A program made the position numbers and the translations under genes. From NCBI GenBank assembly GCA_024743435.1, contig JANSWO010000003.1, positions 273,707 through 337,706 of the forward strand: a stretch of DNA of 64,000 nt, read 5' to 3'. Origin of the DNA: Pseudomonadaceae bacterium. Its GTDB lineage: Bacteria > Pseudomonadota > Gammaproteobacteria > Pseudomonadales > Azotimanducaceae. This document shows, piece by piece, positions 36,083 through 45,610 of this stretch. Numbering within the stretch: the first letter of the stretch is position 1; each line of letters opens with the position of its first letter. The notes under the pieces were generated by a model that had not been told where the DNA came from, did not search any database, and saw only the letters and a list, made by a program, of their open reading frames with translations.

Positions 36083-37210
36083 ATGCAGTACGACAGGGCG
36101 GAACTACCCGCCCACCACGACGAGATTCGACGCGAGGTCCGAGCCTTCCTCAAGCAGTCCTTTCCGCCTGAGCGAAGGGCCAATTCGGACTTTACCTCGG
36201 GCCATAACCCGGCCTTCTCCGAGCAACTTGGCAACAAGGGCTGGATAGGAATGACCTGGCCGGCACGCTATGGCGGCGGTGAGAAAACGTTCTTTGAGCG
36301 CTACGTCGTCACCGAGGAGCTCTTGGCGGCCGGAGCCCCCGTGAGTGCCCACTGGATTGCGGATCGCCAGAGTGGCCCGTTGCTTCTGCGTTACGGCAGC
36401 CAGGCACAACGAGAGCGCTACCTTCCGGACATCACCGCGGGCAAATCCTATTTCTCCATCGGCATGAGTGAGCCGGGTTCTGGCTCGGACCTTGCGTCGG
36501 TGCGCACGAGTGCTGTCCGCGGCGATGGTGGCTGGGTGATCAACGGCACCAAGTTGTGGAGTACGGACGCGCACCGAAATCATTTCATGATCGCCTTGGT
36601 ACGCACGCGCCCGGTATCAGACAACCGGCACGCCGGGTTGTCCCAGTTTGTGATCGATTTGCGACGAGACAACGTCGCAGTTCGGCCCATTTTGAACATG
36701 GGTGGTCAGGAGGATTTCAACGAGGTCGTGTTCGAGGACACCTTCGTGCCAGACGATCGCATGATTGGCGAAGAGGGTAACGGCTGGGAGCAGGTCACCA
36801 GCGAGCTGAGCTACGAGCGTAGTGGCCCGGAGCGGTTTCTGTCGGCGTTCCGAGTTTATGTGGAGTTGATTCGAGCGGTTGGCACAGAGCCATCCGATGC
36901 CCAGGCGGCAACTATAGGCCGGCTTGCGGCACACTTTCTGACGCTTCGGCGCATGTCGATTTCCGTGGCTGGCATGCTTGAGTCTGGCGGCAATCCCGTT
37001 GTGGAGGCAGCTCTGGTGAAAGAGCTGGGGAACAACTTCGAGAAGGAGCTGCCAGATATTGCGCGCGCAGCGCTGGCGGGCGGCGCACGGCCTGCAGCCT
37101 TTGAAGCGGCGTATCAGGACACGATGTTGGGTTCGCCGGCGTTCACCTTGCGCGGCGGTACGCGAGAAATTCTACGGGGCGTGATCGCCCGCGGATTGGG
37201 GCTGAGATAA
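36083..37210 (+). CDS. Acyl-CoA dehydrogenase, larger partner
   Basis: 375 residues. The three ACAD domains are visible: GMTWPARYGGGEKTFFERYV in the N-terminal helical part, YFSIGMSEPGSGSDLASV as FAD-contact strand motif, and TLRGGTREILRGVIARGLGLR at the end (GTxEI). ATG 36083 has GGAG 13 bases upstream; GTG 36080 also fits. Its stop overlaps the start of a second, smaller ACAD gene (TAATG), which is the layout of heteromeric acyl-CoA dehydrogenases such as those of sterol side-chain degradation. The acyl-CoA is not known. Confidence 0.92.
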   Translation: MQYDRAELPAHHDEIRREVRAFLKQSFPPERRANSDFTSGHNPAFSEQLGNKGWIGMTWPARYGGGEKTFFERYVVTEELLAAGAPVSAHWIADRQSGPLLLRYGSQAQRERYLPDITAGKSYFSIGMSEPGSGSDLASVRTSAVRGDGGWVINGTKLWSTDAHRNHFMIALVRTRPVSDNRHAGLSQFVIDLRRDNVAVRPILNMGGQEDFNEVVFEDTFVPDDRMIGEEGNGWEQVTSELSYERSGPERFLSAFRVYVELIRAVGTEPSDAQAATIGRLAAHFLTLRRMSISVAGMLESGGNPVVEAALVKELGNNFEKELPDIARAALAGGARPAAFEAAYQDTMLGSPAFTLRGGTREILRGVIARGLGLR

Positions 37211-38151
37211 TGGAACAGATGCTGATCGACAGCGCAGAGCGAATACTGCGCGATGGTTGCGACAAAGCCCTGCTCGATAGCGCAGAAGCGGGTGAGTTCC
37301 CCCAGGCGCTCGCATCGCTGCTCATCGACAACGGCTTTGACCAACTCGGAGCGCCAGATTCGGGTACGAGTGGCGATGATGCCTACGGGGTATTGCGAGT
37401 TGCAGGACGCTTCGCCCTGCCTGTCCCTCTGGCGGAGTGGCAACTGGCTCGGGTGCTGGGCGTATCCGGCTACGTCAGCGTTGGCAGAATGAGTGCCGAT
37501 GGATCAAGCGCCTTCGGCGTGCCCTGGGCGCAACAGTGTGAGCGGGTCATCGGCGTCTCCGATGATGGCCGTGCTCGATTGTTTACGGTGGCTCAGTGTC
37601 GCATCGAACCCGAAGCGCACTTGGCTGGTGAGTCGCGCGCGAGCGTGGCGGGTGACAGTGAACCTATCGACGCTCCAGCAGACGTTTTTGGCAGGATGGC
37701 GTTGTCGCGAGTTGCATTGTCAGTCGGAGCGCTTGAACACGTATTGGAGCTGGCAATCACCTATGTAACCGAGCGCGAACAGTTCGGCCGCACGCTGTCC
37801 AAGTTTCAGAGCCTGCAACATTACCTGGCAATCATGGCGGCGGACGTTGCTGCGGCAGCCCGCGCGACGGACGCGGCCATTGTGAGCCTCGAAACCGAGC
37901 GTTTCCCGCTGGATGTGGCGGCGGCTAAATCTCGCGTCGGCGAGGCGACCAACAGAGTGGCTGAACTGGCCCATCAGGTTCATGGCGCGATGGGCTTCAC
38001 CCACGAGCATCAACTGCATCACTTCACTCGCAGGCTTTGGGCCTGGCGAGATGAGTTTGGTGATGAAGTGTTCTGGCAGCAGCGTCTTGGCAGGCATATC
38101 GCGGCCGCAGGGCCGGATGAAGTCTGGCCGTTCCTGGCAACCGGCGGATGA
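37210..38151 (+). CDS. Acyl-CoA dehydrogenase, smaller partner
   Basis: 313 residues, shorter than a complete ACAD of ~380. The C-terminal helical domain is well kept: YVTEREQFGRTLSKFQSLQHYLA and HQVHGAMGFTHEHQLHHFTRRLW are family signatures. The N-terminal and middle domains are shortened, as in the non-catalytic or half-site subunits of alpha2beta2 ACADs. One-base overlap with the larger ACAD gene and eight bases before tesB indicate one operon. Confidence 0.88.
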   Translation: MEQMLIDSAERILRDGCDKALLDSAEAGEFPQALASLLIDNGFDQLGAPDSGTSGDDAYGVLRVAGRFALPVPLAEWQLARVLGVSGYVSVGRMSADGSSAFGVPWAQQCERVIGVSDDGRARLFTVAQCRIEPEAHLAGESRASVAGDSEPIDAPADVFGRMALSRVALSVGALEHVLELAITYVTEREQFGRTLSKFQSLQHYLAIMAADVAAAARATDAAIVSLETERFPLDVAAAKSRVGEATNRVAELAHQVHGAMGFTHEHQLHHFTRRLWAWRDEFGDEVFWQQRLGRHIAAAGPDEVWPFLATGG

Positions 38152-38158
38152 GGGCGCG

Positions 38159-39055
38159 ATGACCGTTCGCACATCACCCGAGCTGGCGTCAGAGTTGCTG
38201 TCGCTACTGGAACTGGAAGCGGTGGAAGAGAACCTCTACCGCGGTTCCAACGAGCAACGAGGGCTCGTTCGACTCTTTGGTGGCCAGGTGTTGTCTCAGG
38301 CTCTGCGTGCTGCGTCGAACACGGTAGATCCTCAGCGTTTGGTGCACTCCCTGCATGGCTACTTCATTCGTCCCGGCAGCTTCGATCGGCCGGTGCTGTA
38401 TGAGGTCGAGCGGATTCGAGATGGCCGCAGCTTCAACACACGGCGGGTTCTCGCGATTCAGAATGGCGAGGCGATCTTCAGCATGGATGCCTCTTACCAG
38501 GTATCCGAGGATGGTCTATCGCATGCCAAGGCGATGCCGAATGTGCCACCTCCTGAATCGTTGATGGATGATGTTGAGTTCGATGCGACGTTGGGTGCTA
38601 ACGATCCGAATCGAGGCCCGATGTCCGGCGTGCCCCGGCCGTTCGAGCTTCGCAGCGTTTACCAGCAGAGCCGATCGCTGTGGAGCAAGCAGCGCGCATG
38701 GAACCCGGTTTGGGTTCGCTTCAGCGGATCTGTGGATGCGGGTGATGCGCATCTGCCGGGCTGCTTGCTGGCCTATGCTTCTGATATGGCGTTCGTATCG
38801 ACCCTGGCGCTGGCCCATAGCGACAAGGTCAAACGCGATCAGCTGATGATGGCTAGTCTCGATCACGCGCTGTGGTTGCACCGCCCGGTTCCCATTGATG
38901 ACTGGCTGCTGTTCGTCAAACGGGCAACTACCGCTCGAGGTGGCCGTGGTATGAATCATGCGGAGGTGTTTGCGCGCGACGGCTCCCTGGTCGCCTCGGT
39001 CTCTCAGGAAGGCCTGGTCAGGCTTCGCAAGCCGCGCGGGGTGGCTGCGGGCTAG
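38159..39055 (+). CDS. tesB: Acyl-CoA thioesterase II (TesB)
   Basis: 298 residues, the usual TesB double-hotdog length. LFGGQVLSQALRAA, SLHGYFIRPGSFDRPVLYEV and RDGRSFNTRRVLAIQNG in the first half, ASLDHALWLHRPVPIDDWLLF in the second. Asp of the second hotdog (SLDHA) is present. It releases free acids from acyl-CoAs. It is the third gene of the ACAD operon and overlaps the end of the opposite-strand transglutaminase gene by four bases. Confidence 0.92.
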   Translation: MTVRTSPELASELLSLLELEAVEENLYRGSNEQRGLVRLFGGQVLSQALRAASNTVDPQRLVHSLHGYFIRPGSFDRPVLYEVERIRDGRSFNTRRVLAIQNGEAIFSMDASYQVSEDGLSHAKAMPNVPPPESLMDDVEFDATLGANDPNRGPMSGVPRPFELRSVYQQSRSLWSKQRAWNPVWVRFSGSVDAGDAHLPGCLLAYASDMAFVSTLALAHSDKVKRDQLMMASLDHALWLHRPVPIDDWLLFVKRATTARGGRGMNHAEVFARDGSLVASVSQEGLVRLRKPRGVAAG

Positions 39056-40437
39056 TAGCTAACGCGGAGCAGCTCAAAACGGGTTTTCTGAAGCTGAGCC
39101 AGCAGCGTAAGGCCCCGTGCTTCATCGTCCGGGAAGGGCAGGTGGGTTGCATCCACTGTTGACTGGTTCCAGGTCGGATCCACCGCTCGCCAGCTGCCAT
39201 CCAGATAAACCTCATTCCAGGCGTGGAGCAGGAATCCGGGTGTCGGTTCCTCGCTGTAAGCCAGCCCGCTCACCGTGCGTGCGGGTATGCCGATGATGCG
39301 AGCAAGGGTTGCAAACAGGTAGGCGTACTCGGTGCAATCACCTCGGCCATCGGCGAGCGTTTGCGCGGGATGGGTCGTATCGGCACTGTGTTCGTAGGTC
39401 AGCGTCGTGTTTACGAAAGTCAGTAACTCCCGTAGCTGTTGCGCCTGATCGTCGGTCCGCCATTGTGCCAATAGCGCTTGTGCTACTTCGCGCAGTGCTT
39501 CGCTGTGCGTTGGGTAGTCGCTGTTGGAACCTATCTGGCTGTCTGGATCCAGCGTCGTGGCCGTCTGACGTTCACCCGCAACGCCGCTCCGTATGACCCC
39601 GTCCGGGTCGATTAACGGCCATGCGCGATGCAGCGCTGGTGGCGCAACCACAGCGAGGCGCAGTTGCCTGATCGCGGTGTGGTTGCCCAGCTTTTCGTCG
39701 AGCGGCACATGGAAGAAGCGAGAGTGCATACCGGAGGCGAGATCGGGCAGAGGCGCGTTTTCGTCAACGGCGATCACGCTGATGGCATCGAGAATATTGA
39801 ATTCAATGGGTACCAGATCCGCGTTCATTTGGATGGTTGTTGCCGTTCGCAACGCGCCAGTCCCGAGCAGATGCCCTGTCTCGTTCAGCTCCAGTAGCCG
39901 CCACACTTGGGCGGTAGGTCGTAGTGCCGCAAAATCCAGATCCTGCCCGATCAGTTCATTGCCGGGCTCGGGTTCGGATTGCAGCCACAGCTCAACGCCC
40001 AGATAGTCGGCGAGCGTAAATGACCAGGGTGTTTCACGTGCCGCCTGATGACCATCAATTCTTGCGACGTATTGTTGATCCTTGCGGATCAGCGCCGTTG
40101 TTACCCGTGTGCCTTCTCGCTCGCTGATGAGAGTTGCACTGAGCAAATCGTGAGGCGCTCTGGCCGCAAACTCGAAGCGCTTGTGCTGCCGTGAGTTGTG
40201 CTCGCTTGCCAGGCGAGTTAAAAAATCTGATTCAGCCACGACCCGGCCAGCCCGATCGATGGACATGCCGGAGCGTAGCCGGCCCACGTGCTGATCAGAG
40301 AAACGCACCTGGTAGTTGTGGTTGTCCAGCGCGTGTAGTGCGCGTTCATAGGCAGGTGCAGCTTCGCGGAAACCAGCGCTGATGAGCAGCAACGCACAGG
40401 CCACGATGCATAGCAGCGAGCGAGCTACGTGCTTCAT
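39052..40437 (-). CDS. Exported transglutaminase-like protein
   Basis: 461 residues with an N-terminal signal segment (SLLCIVACALLLISAGF). The C-terminal transglutaminase-like domain has the triad: Cys in LADGRGDCTEYAYLF, His in LLHAWNEVYLDG, and Asp in WRAVDPTWNQ. Residues ~40-300 are a beta-rich region of unknown type. Such proteins are usually periplasmic peptidases or amide-cleaving enzymes rather than cross-linkers. Single gene, convergent with tesB. Confidence 0.85.
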   Translation of the reverse strand: MKHVARSLLCIVACALLLISAGFREAAPAYERALHALDNHNYQVRFSDQHVGRLRSGMSIDRAGRVVAESDFLTRLASEHNSRQHKRFEFAARAPHDLLSATLISEREGTRVTTALIRKDQQYVARIDGHQAARETPWSFTLADYLGVELWLQSEPEPGNELIGQDLDFAALRPTAQVWRLLELNETGHLLGTGALRTATTIQMNADLVPIEFNILDAISVIAVDENAPLPDLASGMHSRFFHVPLDEKLGNHTAIRQLRLAVVAPPALHRAWPLIDPDGVIRSGVAGERQTATTLDPDSQIGSNSDYPTHSEALREVAQALLAQWRTDDQAQQLRELLTFVNTTLTYEHSADTTHPAQTLADGRGDCTEYAYLFATLARIIGIPARTVSGLAYSEEPTPGFLLHAWNEVYLDGSWRAVDPTWNQSTVDATHLPFPDDEARGLTLLAQLQKTRFELLRVSY

Positions 40438-40554
40438 CTGGAATGTGATTTGCGTGCAAACAGGTACATCGCGCCGCGCTGTGCAAAAACGGGCTGAACA
40501 GTGTGTTGCGCATAAGGCTCGACTACAAGGCGAATTGAGCCGTCGGCTGACGAG

Positions 40555-41142
40555 CTAGTCCGAACGAACGATAAAGTTGCTGACGGTTGCGATGAGGTCG
40601 GGCTCATCTTCGAAGGGACGGCTGCGCAGAATACGCCAGCGATGCTCGTTCACGGGATCTGGCACGTGCGCCGCGAATACGCCCTTGTCGGAGATGAATA
40701 TGGCATGAGCACCCGGTGCTGGTGAGTACTCTGGTGCCACGACCATGTCGTACTGCGGTAGGCCTTCGCTATGTGCCACGATTTCTCGCGGCCGCATGTC
40801 ACCGGCGGAGTCTAGGAACACGCGTCCAATGCGCCCTGCATAGCCGGCTGCTTCCAGATCTGCGAGCACTCGTGCGATCCGAGCAGCGCGCTCGTCGATG
40901 ACCGGTGGTGCTTCGTCCTGCGGCTCTTCGACGTCGACGCCTTCGATTTCGCCAACCAGCTTGCCGTCGTTCAGCTCATCGAGAGCTTCGACCACTTTCT
41001 TGAGTTTGCGAACTTCGGGATCGTTGTGATCGACAACGCGACCCAGATCGACCTTGCCGACGAGATCCTGGGCACGCTTGGCGATCTGCATCCATTCGCC
41101 TGCAGATTTCTCATCCGGTGTGTCGGCATCTGTACTACTCAT
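40555..41142 (-). CDS. Hypothetical protein, unrecognised
   Basis: 195 residues with no signal or membrane segment. The first half is acidic and probably helical (LKKVVEALDELNDGKLVGEIEG); the second half is beta-rich (RIGRVFLDSAGDMRPREIVAH; HAIFISDKGVFAAHV). I do not recognise the fold. It diverges from glnS with a 163-base gap that holds promoters for both. Confidence 0.65.
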   Translation of the reverse strand: MSSTDADTPDEKSAGEWMQIAKRAQDLVGKVDLGRVVDHNDPEVRKLKKVVEALDELNDGKLVGEIEGVDVEEPQDEAPPVIDERAARIARVLADLEAAGYAGRIGRVFLDSAGDMRPREIVAHSEGLPQYDMVVAPEYSPAPGAHAIFISDKGVFAAHVPDPVNEHRWRILRSRPFEDEPDLIATVSNFIVRSD

Positions 41143-41305
41143 AAAATGAGTGTAGAAGCGGTCGCCAGCGACGCAAGGTGAGCGTGCTGGCGAATGCGCC
41201 CCTGGGGTTGGCGACCCTAAGAGGGATGAAACCCGGTAAACTGCGCCGCCAATCCGGTGCGCGATCTCGCCCTGGTAAAACGGATATCTGAGCTAGGAAA
41301 AACCT

Positions 41306-42955
41306 GTGACCGAGAACGAGCCCGGCCGCGACTTCATTCGCACGCGAATCGCCGATGATCTGGCGGCAGGAAGCCTTGAAGGCGGCGTGGTTACGCGCTT
41401 TCCACCTGAGCCAAACGGCTTTCTGCATATTGGCCACGCCAAGAGTATCTGCCTGAACTTCGGCGTTGCCCAAGAGTTTGGTGGCGTTACCTATCTGCGT
41501 TTTGATGACACCAACCCGCTCAAAGAGGACAACTCCTTCGTTGAAGCCATTGAAGCCGATGTGCGCTGGCTGGGCTTTGATTTTGGTGACCGGCTCACCT
41601 ATGCCTCGGACTATTTTGATCACCTGTTCCGATTTGCGGTCGAGCTGATCGAAGGTGGCAACGCCTACGTATGCAGCCTGAATCAGGAAGAGATCAGGGC
41701 CAGCCGCGGCACCCTGACGGAGCCGGGCACAAACAGCCCGTACCGAGACCGAAGCGTTGAGGAGAGCCTTGCCTTGTTTCAGGCGATGCGGGCGGGCGAG
41801 TTCGCAGACGGTGAGCACGTGTTGCGTGCCAAGATCGATATGGCTTCACCGAACATCAACCTCAGGGACCCGGTGCTGTACCGTATCCGCAATGTCGCTC
41901 ATCAGCGCACGGGCGATGCGTGGCACATCTACCCGACCTACGACTTCACCCATTGCATTTGCGATGCTTTAGAGGGGATCACTCACAGTCTGTGTACGTT
42001 GGAATTTGAGGATCATCGTCCGCTCTATGATTGGGTCATCGGCAATCTGAGCATCAATCACCACCCTCCCCAGATAGAGTTCTCGAGGCTTGGTCTTGAG
42101 TACACGGTCATGAGCAAGCGGCTCCTGCATACATTGGTTGAGGATAAGCATGTAGACGGCTGGGACGATCCGCGCATGCCCACCCTCGCTGGTCTTCGGC
42201 GCCTGGGTGTGCGCCCGGAAGCACTGCGCGAGTTCTGTAGCCGGGTCGGCGTCACCAAGCAGGACAATACGGTTGAGTATGAGTTACTCGAATTCTGTGT
42301 TCGGAGTGATCTCGAAGACAATGCTCCGCGTGGTATGGCAGTACTTGACCCGATCAAAGTGACGATCACGAACTTTGCCGGTGATGACGAAATCCTGACC
42401 GCCGCGTGGCATCCAAAGCAGCCGGAACTTGGCGAGCGTGCTTTACGGTTTGGCAGGAGCCTGTTTATCGAGCGCGAAGATTTCGCGCTGGAGCCGCCGC
42501 CAAAGTTCAAGCGCCTCACCAAAGGCGGGCTCGTGCGCCTTCGTTACGGCTACATCATTCGTTGCGATGAGGTGGTGACTGACGATGCGGGACGAGTCGT
42601 TGAACTGCTATGCGAGTACGAGCCGTCGTCGAAGAGCGGTGAGGACACCAGCGGCCTGAAGCCTAAAGGAGTCATTCACTGGGTTGCCGAAAGCAATGCC
42701 AGCGAGCAAAAAATACGGCTCTATGAGCGACTGTTCCTGCAACCGAAACCCGATACATCAGATTTGTCCGCAAGCCTTAATCCGCAGTCTCTCTCGGAGC
42801 GAGCTGGCCTGGTGGAGCAAGCTATCGTGGACAGCGACATGAAGCACTTTCAATTTGAACGCCAGGGTTACTTCGCCCGTGACCCGGACGGTGGCTTCAA
42901 CCGAACGGTAACCTTGCGTGACAGTTGGAAAGGCGGGAAAGGCGGGAAAGGCTGA
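41306..42955 (+). CDS. glnS: Glutaminyl-tRNA synthetase
   Basis: 549 residues, the length of proteobacterial GlnRS. FPPEPNGFLHIGHAKSI holds HIGH, and VMSKRLL holds the KMSKS-equivalent. TYDFTHCICDALEGITHSLCTLEF is typical of Gln/GluRS, and the C-terminal anticodon domain ends FNRTVTLRDSW. Start is GTG at 41306. The last codons are a threefold AAAGGCGGG microrepeat, giving a KGGKGGKG tail that goes beyond the usual end. Confidence 0.95.
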   Translation: MTENEPGRDFIRTRIADDLAAGSLEGGVVTRFPPEPNGFLHIGHAKSICLNFGVAQEFGGVTYLRFDDTNPLKEDNSFVEAIEADVRWLGFDFGDRLTYASDYFDHLFRFAVELIEGGNAYVCSLNQEEIRASRGTLTEPGTNSPYRDRSVEESLALFQAMRAGEFADGEHVLRAKIDMASPNINLRDPVLYRIRNVAHQRTGDAWHIYPTYDFTHCICDALEGITHSLCTLEFEDHRPLYDWVIGNLSINHHPPQIEFSRLGLEYTVMSKRLLHTLVEDKHVDGWDDPRMPTLAGLRRLGVRPEALREFCSRVGVTKQDNTVEYELLEFCVRSDLEDNAPRGMAVLDPIKVTITNFAGDDEILTAAWHPKQPELGERALRFGRSLFIEREDFALEPPPKFKRLTKGGLVRLRYGYIIRCDEVVTDDAGRVVELLCEYEPSSKSGEDTSGLKPKGVIHWVAESNASEQKIRLYERLFLQPKPDTSDLSASLNPQSLSERAGLVEQAIVDSDMKHFQFERQGYFARDPDGGFNRTVTLRDSWKGGKGGKG

Positions 42956-42957
42956 GT

Positions 42958-43950
42958 TTGCCTGCCAACGACGACATGCGCAGCGGAACTCCGCGCCGGC
43001 AGTGGGTCGTTGATGCGGCTGAGCGACTCGCCGGATGCGCCCAGCGCACTCCCGTTTTTACCAGCGCCAGCATCAACAGCGAGCTTGGCTGCGAGGTGTT
43101 GTTCAAGTGTGAAAACCTGCAAACCACCGGCTCGTTCAAGTTTCGCGGCGCGAGCCACGCACTCGCCCTGCTACCCAAGGGTGTCGACTGCGTCGCAACT
43201 CATTCCTCCGGGAACCACGGCGCTGCGCTTGCGCGAGCGGCGCATGCGCGCTCGATTCGAGCCGTCGTTGTCATGCCTGAGAGCGCGGTCGCGAGCAAGG
43301 TTGCTGCCGTGCGCGCGTACGGTGGCGAGGTGGTCTTTTGCGGCGCCTTGATGGCTGATCGAGAGTCAGCATTGTCTGAGGTAGTTGCCTCTCGTGGCGC
43401 ACACGTCGTGCCTCCCTATGACGATGCTCGAATCATTGCTGGCCAGGGCACTGCAGCTCTTGAGCTTCTTGACCAAGCGGAAACTCTACACAGCGTCATC
43501 GTTCCCGTCGGTGGGGGTGGTCTGGCAGCGGGCACGGCGCTGGCCCTGGAAGGCTCGTCTGTAGCCCTGATAGTGGCTGAACCGAGCCTGGCAGATGATG
43601 CAGCTCGCTCCCTGCGCGATGGTGTGCTCTACCCGCCGCTGCCGCCAGCAACCATCGCAGACGGGCTACGCGCGGGACTGGGGGAGCTGAATTTCCAGAT
43701 TCTCAACCGAAGTTATGGCGACGCGGGGGGACTGTCGATTGGCTGTGTATCTGAGGCCGCTATCGTCTCCGCCACGCAGTTGATCTGGCAGCGGCTGAAG
43801 CTGGTCGTCGAGCCATCGGGAGCGGTGCCACTCGCCCTGATTATGGAGCATGGAGCGGCGGCGCTCGGCCTTGAGGGTAAGACTGTCGGCCTGATGGTGT
43901 CGGGTGGCAATGTCGACTTCCCACGTATTCCTGGTTCCGCTAATGCTTAG
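42958..43950 (+). CDS. PLP-dependent threonine dehydratase/serine racemase-like enzyme
   Basis: About 330 residues. The PLP lysine is in TGSFKFRGASHAL, SSGNHGAALA is the substrate-binding loop, and VPVGGGGLAAGTALAL the phosphate loop: the fold-type II set of threonine dehydratase and serine racemase. There is no C-terminal ACT domain, so it is the catabolic or racemase type. The start is uncertain: TTG 42958 lies eight bases after AAAGG of the glnS tail, ATG 42976 lies further on. It starts two bases after glnS and is thus probably co-transcribed. Confidence 0.85.
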   Translation: MPANDDMRSGTPRRQWVVDAAERLAGCAQRTPVFTSASINSELGCEVLFKCENLQTTGSFKFRGASHALALLPKGVDCVATHSSGNHGAALARAAHARSIRAVVVMPESAVASKVAAVRAYGGEVVFCGALMADRESALSEVVASRGAHVVPPYDDARIIAGQGTAALELLDQAETLHSVIVPVGGGGLAAGTALALEGSSVALIVAEPSLADDAARSLRDGVLYPPLPPATIADGLRAGLGELNFQILNRSYGDAGGLSIGCVSEAAIVSATQLIWQRLKLVVEPSGAVPLALIMEHGAAALGLEGKTVGLMVSGGNVDFPRIPGSANA

Positions 43951-44037
43951 ACTGCGAGCGTCGGCTGTTGGTCCCGACCAAGGCCCAAATAGCGACACTG
44001 GCCGCGCAGTTGTGAGTGCGACTAGCCGGATAGCGTC

Positions 44038-45594
44038 ATGAGCGAAATCGCGGTTCATCAACGCGTAGCACAGCACGGCATGTTGCTTGGCCATCCCAAA
44101 GGCCTTTTTGTTCTGTTCTTTGCGGAGATGTGGGAGCGCTTCAGCTACTACGGGATGCGCGCGTTGCTCATCTTCTATCTCACCCAGCATTTCCTCTTCA
44201 GCGATGACACCGCATCCGGGATCTATGCGACCTACGGTTCCATGGTCTATCTCATGCCGCTGTTCGGCGGGCTTATTGCTGACAGATACCTCGGGTTTCG
44301 TCGGGCCATCACCTTTGGCGCAGTGCTGCTGTGTGTTGGTCACTTTGGGATGGCATTTGAGGGTGCACCGGCTGTCAGAGACGGCGGCGATGTGGTTCGC
44401 GATGAAGGCGCACTGCAGATTTTTTACCTGTCGCTGGCATTCATCATTATCGGGGTCGGTTTTCTCAAACCCAACATTTCAGGAATCGTCGGGCAGTTGT
44501 ATCCACCGAACGACGCGCGCCGGGATGGCGGTTTCACGATCTTCTATATGGGTATCAACCTTGGTGCGGCAACAGCATCAATCGTGTGCGGCTACCTGGG
44601 CCAGACCTACGGTTGGCGCTACGGTTTTGGTCTTGCTGGCATCGGCATGCTGGCCGGTCTTATCACGTTCGTGCGCTGGCGGCATCTCTACGCTGGTGCG
44701 GGTGAGGCACCGGCGCCGCTCGCATTGTCGAAACCGGTCGTCGGCGGGTTGAGCCAGGAGTGGCTGATCTATCTGTTGGGACTAGTGGCAGTTGTCGTTG
44801 TCTGGCGGCTGGTTCAGTTTCAGGCGACGGTGGGTTATCTGCTGGCGGTCTCAGGCATCTCCGCTGTCGTTGGCGTTTTAGCCTATTCAGTCTTCAAACT
44901 GCCGGCTGCTGAGCGCAACCGCATGTTTGGCGTCATATTGTTGACCTGTGTCAGCGTTGTGTTCTGGATGCTCTTTGAGCAAGCCGGAACGTCGATGAGC
45001 CTGTTCACGGACCGCATCGTTGATCGAGAACTGTTCGGCTCTCAAGTCCAAGCCTCGCAGTTTCAGTCTCTCAACCCCGTCTACATCATCCTGCTCGCTC
45101 CGGTGTTTGCAGTGGCTTGGGTGTGGCTTGCACAGCGTGGCTGGGAGCCAAGCACACCCGCCAAATTTGGTTTAGGGGTTGTACAAGTCGGCTTGGGTTT
45201 CTACGCGCTGGTGCTGGGCATCGACGCCGCGAACTCGGACGGTCTCGTTGCTGTTGGCTGGCTGGCGTTGGCCTACCTGCTGCACACCACCGGGGAGTTG
45301 TGTCTGTCTCCGGTCGGTCTGTCCATGGTGACCCGATTCTCGGCCGCTCGTCTGATTGGCCTGATGATGGGGATCTGGTTTCTGGCGAGTGCGGCAGCGC
45401 ACTACCTGGCGGGGCTCATTGCGGCCAGAGCGAGTCTGGACACCAGTGATGGAATCGATCGTGTGTCCGCACTTGGCGTTTACCGCGAGACGTTTTGGGA
45501 GCTGACTGTGCTCGCGGTAGCGATTGGCCTCGCCGTTCTCTTCAGCTCGCCGCTCATTAAGCGTTTGTTTAACGAAGACGAGCCAGAGCGTTAG
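44038..45594 (+). CDS. Proton-coupled oligopeptide transporter (POT family)
   Basis: 518 residues and about 14 hydrophobic segments. FFAEMWERFSYYGMRALL is the ExxERFxYYG proton-coupling motif, and FIIIGVGFLKPNISGIVGQLY and FTIFYMGINLGA are the family's PTR2 signatures. It imports di- and tripeptides with protons. It would fit with the secreted protease in the same window, but the two are not linked by operon. Downstream it converges on a small regulator-like gene. Confidence 0.92.
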   Translation: MSEIAVHQRVAQHGMLLGHPKGLFVLFFAEMWERFSYYGMRALLIFYLTQHFLFSDDTASGIYATYGSMVYLMPLFGGLIADRYLGFRRAITFGAVLLCVGHFGMAFEGAPAVRDGGDVVRDEGALQIFYLSLAFIIIGVGFLKPNISGIVGQLYPPNDARRDGGFTIFYMGINLGAATASIVCGYLGQTYGWRYGFGLAGIGMLAGLITFVRWRHLYAGAGEAPAPLALSKPVVGGLSQEWLIYLLGLVAVVVVWRLVQFQATVGYLLAVSGISAVVGVLAYSVFKLPAAERNRMFGVILLTCVSVVFWMLFEQAGTSMSLFTDRIVDRELFGSQVQASQFQSLNPVYIILLAPVFAVAWVWLAQRGWEPSTPAKFGLGVVQVGLGFYALVLGIDAANSDGLVAVGWLALAYLLHTTGELCLSPVGLSMVTRFSAARLIGLMMGIWFLASAAAHYLAGLIAARASLDTSDGIDRVSALGVYRETFWELTVLAVAIGLAVLFSSPLIKRLFNEDEPER

Positions 45595-45610
45595 CGTTGA
45601 GCGCAGCAGC

